A program made the translations under genes and the position numbers. Below are positions 6,044 to 8,109 of a stretch of 8,109 nt of DNA, one piece after another. The notes under the pieces are model-generated. The model had not been told where the DNA came from. It was given only the letters and a program-made list of their open reading frames with translations, and did no database searches. Position 1 is the first letter of the stretch. Each line of letters opens with the position of its first letter. The stretch is from Candidatus Moraniibacteriota bacterium (GTDB lineage: Bacteria; Patescibacteriota; Minisyncoccia; Moranbacterales; GCA-2747515), in the NCBI GenBank assembly GCA_027039165.1, contig JALWEZ010000190.1, positions 1 through 8,109 on the forward strand. Reading direction: 5' to 3'.

Positions 6044-6985
6044 TTATTTAAACCCTTTTCCATGTATTACATAATTTTTTATTCTCATTAAAGTAGTACT
6101 TAAACCTTCTCTTTTTGCATTGTAAATTGCTTGAATTGAAAGCTGTGAAATTTTTCTTAAATTCAAATTTGACTTCACCGTTTTATTTCTCTTTTTCATT
6201 CTTTCTTTTCTCAACTCAAAAAAAGCTTGTTTTTTTTCTAAGTATTCTTGTTTGGAATATTTATTTTCATTATTTCCATAAAAAAGCCCCATCATCTTTC
6301 TAAGAGCCTCATCGAAATCATGATCTCTTTCGATTCTTTGCGAAAAACCATTTTTGTGCACTCTGTAGAGGTATAAATACTCATCAATCACAACTTGTTT
6401 ATACTTTTTAGTAGCAAATTTAAGCCAAATACCCCAATCTTGAGCTCCACCAAAATCTAGATAGTAATTTACATTCTCTGCCTGTTTTTTTCTAAATGCT
6501 GAATTTTGACCTCCTACACAATTATAAAAAAACATGTCTGGCGCTCTATATCCAAGAGGCATATAAAACTCATGAAAATTTTTGTCATTTCTGTAATCTT
6601 TACCATCAAAAAAAGCTTTATATCCACAAGTAACTCCTTTTACTTCTGGGTTTTTCTCAAAAACATCCATAAATTTCTCTACGTATTCTGAAAGCAAAAC
6701 ATCATCTGCATCAATTTCAAACACAATATCAGATTTTGCAAGTTTCATGCCATTTGTAAGAGCTTGCGCAACACCTTGATTTTTTTGATCAACTACAATC
6801 AAATTCTTATCTTTTCTCAAAATCTTTAACTTTTTAAGTGACAATTCATCACTACTACCGTCATTTACTATTATAATTTCATCAAATTTTCTAGTTTGTG
6901 CTCTAAGTGAGTTAAGCGTCTCATCTATAAATTTTCCAGCATTAAAAAATGGTATTATAGCACTTGAAGTTAATTTCTTTTTCAT
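6044..6985 (-). CDS. GT2-family (GT-A fold) glycosyltransferase
   Basis: A 313-residue family 2 glycosyltransferase, expected to be an inverting enzyme that uses a nucleotide-sugar with a divalent metal. The GT-A core begins at SAIIPFFNAGKFIDETLNSL (8-27) and includes the nucleotide-binding VNDGSSD (40-46) and the metal-binding DADD at 92-95. GGQNSAFRK (158-166) and QDWGIWLKF (182-190) lie in the acceptor half; Asp183 occupies the usual place of the catalytic base. From about 245 to 280 there is a lysine/arginine-rich helical tail and no membrane helix, which suggests a cytosolic enzyme bound to the membrane surface. The start overlaps the stop of the TagF-like gene by 4 bases (ATGA), a sign of translational coupling. 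It ends just upstream of the aspS promoter and closes the upstream operon. The sugar and acceptor are unknown; surface polysaccharide or teichoic-acid-like polymer synthesis is likely from context. Confidence 0.93.
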   Translation of the reverse strand: MKKKLTSSAIIPFFNAGKFIDETLNSLRAQTRKFDEIIIVNDGSSDELSLKKLKILRKDKNLIVVDQKNQGVAQALTNGMKLAKSDIVFEIDADDVLLSEYVEKFMDVFEKNPEVKGVTCGYKAFFDGKDYRNDKNFHEFYMPLGYRAPDMFFYNCVGGQNSAFRKKQAENVNYYLDFGGAQDWGIWLKFATKKYKQVVIDEYLYLYRVHKNGFSQRIERDHDFDEALRKMMGLFYGNNENKYSKQEYLEKKQAFFELRKERMKKRNKTVKSNLNLRKISQLSIQAIYNAKREGLSTTLMRIKNYVIHGKGFK

Positions 6986-8109
6986 TTTTCTAAATTTAAA
7001 ATTTCTTTTATTATTCTTTTTCTATTATCTGTATCATGTAAAACAAAAAACTTATCAATTCTCTCAGTTGCTTTTTTAGTAAGCGCAAAATTTCTTTTTA
7101 TATTTTTTTCAATGTCATCTACAACTTCTTTTGTGTTTTTACACACACTACCAAAACTATCTTTTTCTACAGAAAAATATCCTTTTTTGAGATGTTTAGT
7201 AAAATCTTTTGCGTCAAAAGCAAAATTTATAAGTGGCTTTTTCATATAAGAAAAGTCAAACATAACACTTGAATAATCAGTTATAAGTAATTTTGATTCT
7301 TTCAGAAGAGTTTGCACATCAAAACTATCCTTTCTAGCTATAATTACATTTTTGTGCTTTGAATTGAAAAATTTAGCAAATCTCTGCATTTCAGCATGGA
7401 TAAAAAATACAAATTTCAAATTATTTTTCTCAAGAAGTTCACCTAAATAATCATCATTTATAAGGGAATTTAAATTTTTGTAATAAGAAGTTTTTTTGAA
7501 ATTTTTCTCTTTATGATAAAACTTGTCTGTTACTAAAAACCTCCTCCATGTTGGCATAAAAAGAATTTGATTTTTTACTTTAAAATCGTGCAAAAAATCA
7601 TATCTTACAAATCCTGTATACTTTATCTCTTTTTCAGAATAACCCAAAGTTTTTAGTAAATACTTATACTCCGGAAAAGCTCCAGCAAAAAACAAATCAA
7701 ATCTTGACGCATCTTTGTTTACAAAATGACTTATATCATTGTAAGTTATCCCATGTTGCAAAAACACAAATTTCTTTTTGTAATAATCTTTATAAAAAAT
7801 CCTCATAAGTCGCTCTCGCCAAGGCTCAATAGAACCTCTAAAATGAGCACTTATTAACATCTGGGCTTGCATAAACTTTTTTTTGTGCTCAAATGACTTT
7901 CTATGCAAAACTCTGCCTACTTTTTTTACTTTTTTGTAATCTATTGAATTTTTCTCGCTTTCTGAAATTACATAATAACTCTCAATTTCTGGATAATTTT
8001 TATTTACATACTCAAACATAAAAAAAGCATTATCTCTTGCATCATTTCCTCTCTCTGCAAATAACCACACTTTTTTTGTACTTTTTTCTTTCTTTAGAAA
8101 TACATATAT
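6982..8109 (-). CDS. CDP-glycerol glycerophosphotransferase (TagF/TagB-like), N-terminus off the window
   Basis: The frame is open from the TGA at 6982-6984 to the right edge, giving 375 residues. A GTG at 8070 could be read as a start, but 13 further in-frame codons without a stop reach the edge, and the conserved KKVWLFAERGNDARDN (residues 12-27 of the visible part) is normally internal, so the true start lies outside. Family marks are FLQHG (116-120), the MPTWRR stretch (185-190), FIHAEM with His238 (236-241) and LITDYSSVMFDFSYMKKPLINF spanning 275-296 with Asp278. This is the CDP-glycerol:poly(glycerophosphate) glycerophosphotransferase family (Pfam CDP-glycerol glycerophosphotransferase). 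In Gram-positive bacteria such enzymes prime or extend teichoic acids by adding glycerol- or ribitol-phosphate from CDP-activated donors on the cytoplasmic side. Other members make phosphate-linked capsule polymers. The stop overlaps the GT2 start by 4 bases. The precise donor cannot be determined. Confidence 0.9.
   Translation of the reverse strand: MYVFLKKEKSTKKVWLFAERGNDARDNAFFMFEYVNKNYPEIESYYVISESEKNSIDYKKVKKVGRVLHRKSFEHKKKFMQAQMLISAHFRGSIEPWRERLMRIFYKDYYKKKFVFLQHGITYNDISHFVNKDASRFDLFFAGAFPEYKYLLKTLGYSEKEIKYTGFVRYDFLHDFKVKNQILFMPTWRRFLVTDKFYHKEKNFKKTSYYKNLNSLINDDYLGELLEKNNLKFVFFIHAEMQRFAKFFNSKHKNVIIARKDSFDVQTLLKESKLLITDYSSVMFDFSYMKKPLINFAFDAKDFTKHLKKGYFSVEKDSFGSVCKNTKEVVDDIEKNIKRNFALTKKATERIDKFFVLHDTDNRKRIIKEILNLEK

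Noticed and set aside
6982..6985. UGA recoded as glycine (as in Gracilibacteria/Absconditabacteria)
   Set aside because: No UGA occurs inside any of the long genes, and the single UGA fits a normal ATGA stop/start overlap. Standard code is the simpler reading.
6982..8070. GTG at 8070 as the true start of the TagF-like gene
   Set aside because: The frame continues upstream without a stop to the window edge, and the residues at this point belong to a conserved internal segment of the family.
1..8109. CRISPR arrays, tRNA or rRNA genes, insertion sequences
   Set aside because: I saw no regularly spaced repeats, cloverleaf-like sequence with CCA end, transposase motifs or flanking terminal repeats.

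Overview
The window is strongly AT-rich and densely coding, and every convincing gene lies on the minus strand. Read from right to left, the order is: a 5'-truncated CDP-glycerol/TagF-like transferase, a GT2 glycosyltransferase, a regulatory leader, aspS (aspartyl-tRNA synthetase), a large membrane-anchored spermidine-synthase-like protein, yidD, a GT4 glycosyltransferase, and a 3'-truncated UPF0104-type flippase-like membrane protein. Long plus-strand reading frames are antisense shadows of these genes. The standard genetic code fits: stops are TAA or TGA and there are no in-frame stops.

The style of AspRS (short bacterial type with SHNPFSMPQGG) and of YidD ([18 protein letters not shown]), together with compact overlapping genes and weak ribosome binding sites, suggests a low-GC member of the Patescibacteria/CPR. 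This is an inference from memory of protein styles. A Firmicutes-like or other lineage cannot be excluded.

Right part (6044-8109): the TagF-like gene and the GT2 gene overlap by 4 bases (ATGA) and look like the end of a surface-polymer (teichoic-acid-like or polysaccharide) operon that continues beyond the right edge.

Middle (5782-6043): the only sizeable intergenic gap holds an extended -10 promoter and a T-box leader for aspS. The leader has a perfect T-box core, an F-box pseudoknot (Stem IIA/B), a Stem III, an antiterminator whose UGGC bulge suits a tRNA with discriminator G (Asp or Asn), and a competing intrinsic terminator just before the start codon. The striking feature is that Stem I, which normally carries the specifier codon, is almost absent: only about 15 nt separate its apparent 5' base from the Stem II region, and no Asp codon (GAC/GAT) occurs between the predicted transcription start and the antiterminator. 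This is the main finding.

Left part (1-5781): aspS, the spermidine-synthase-like gene, yidD, GT4 and the flippase-like gene are spaced by -7 to +18 bases with no visible terminator between them. One T-box-controlled transcript may therefore couple tRNA charging to membrane-protein insertion, polyamine-type chemistry and envelope glycan synthesis. AspRS carries His31 in its anticodon-binding domain, a residue associated with non-discriminating enzymes that also charge tRNA-Asn.
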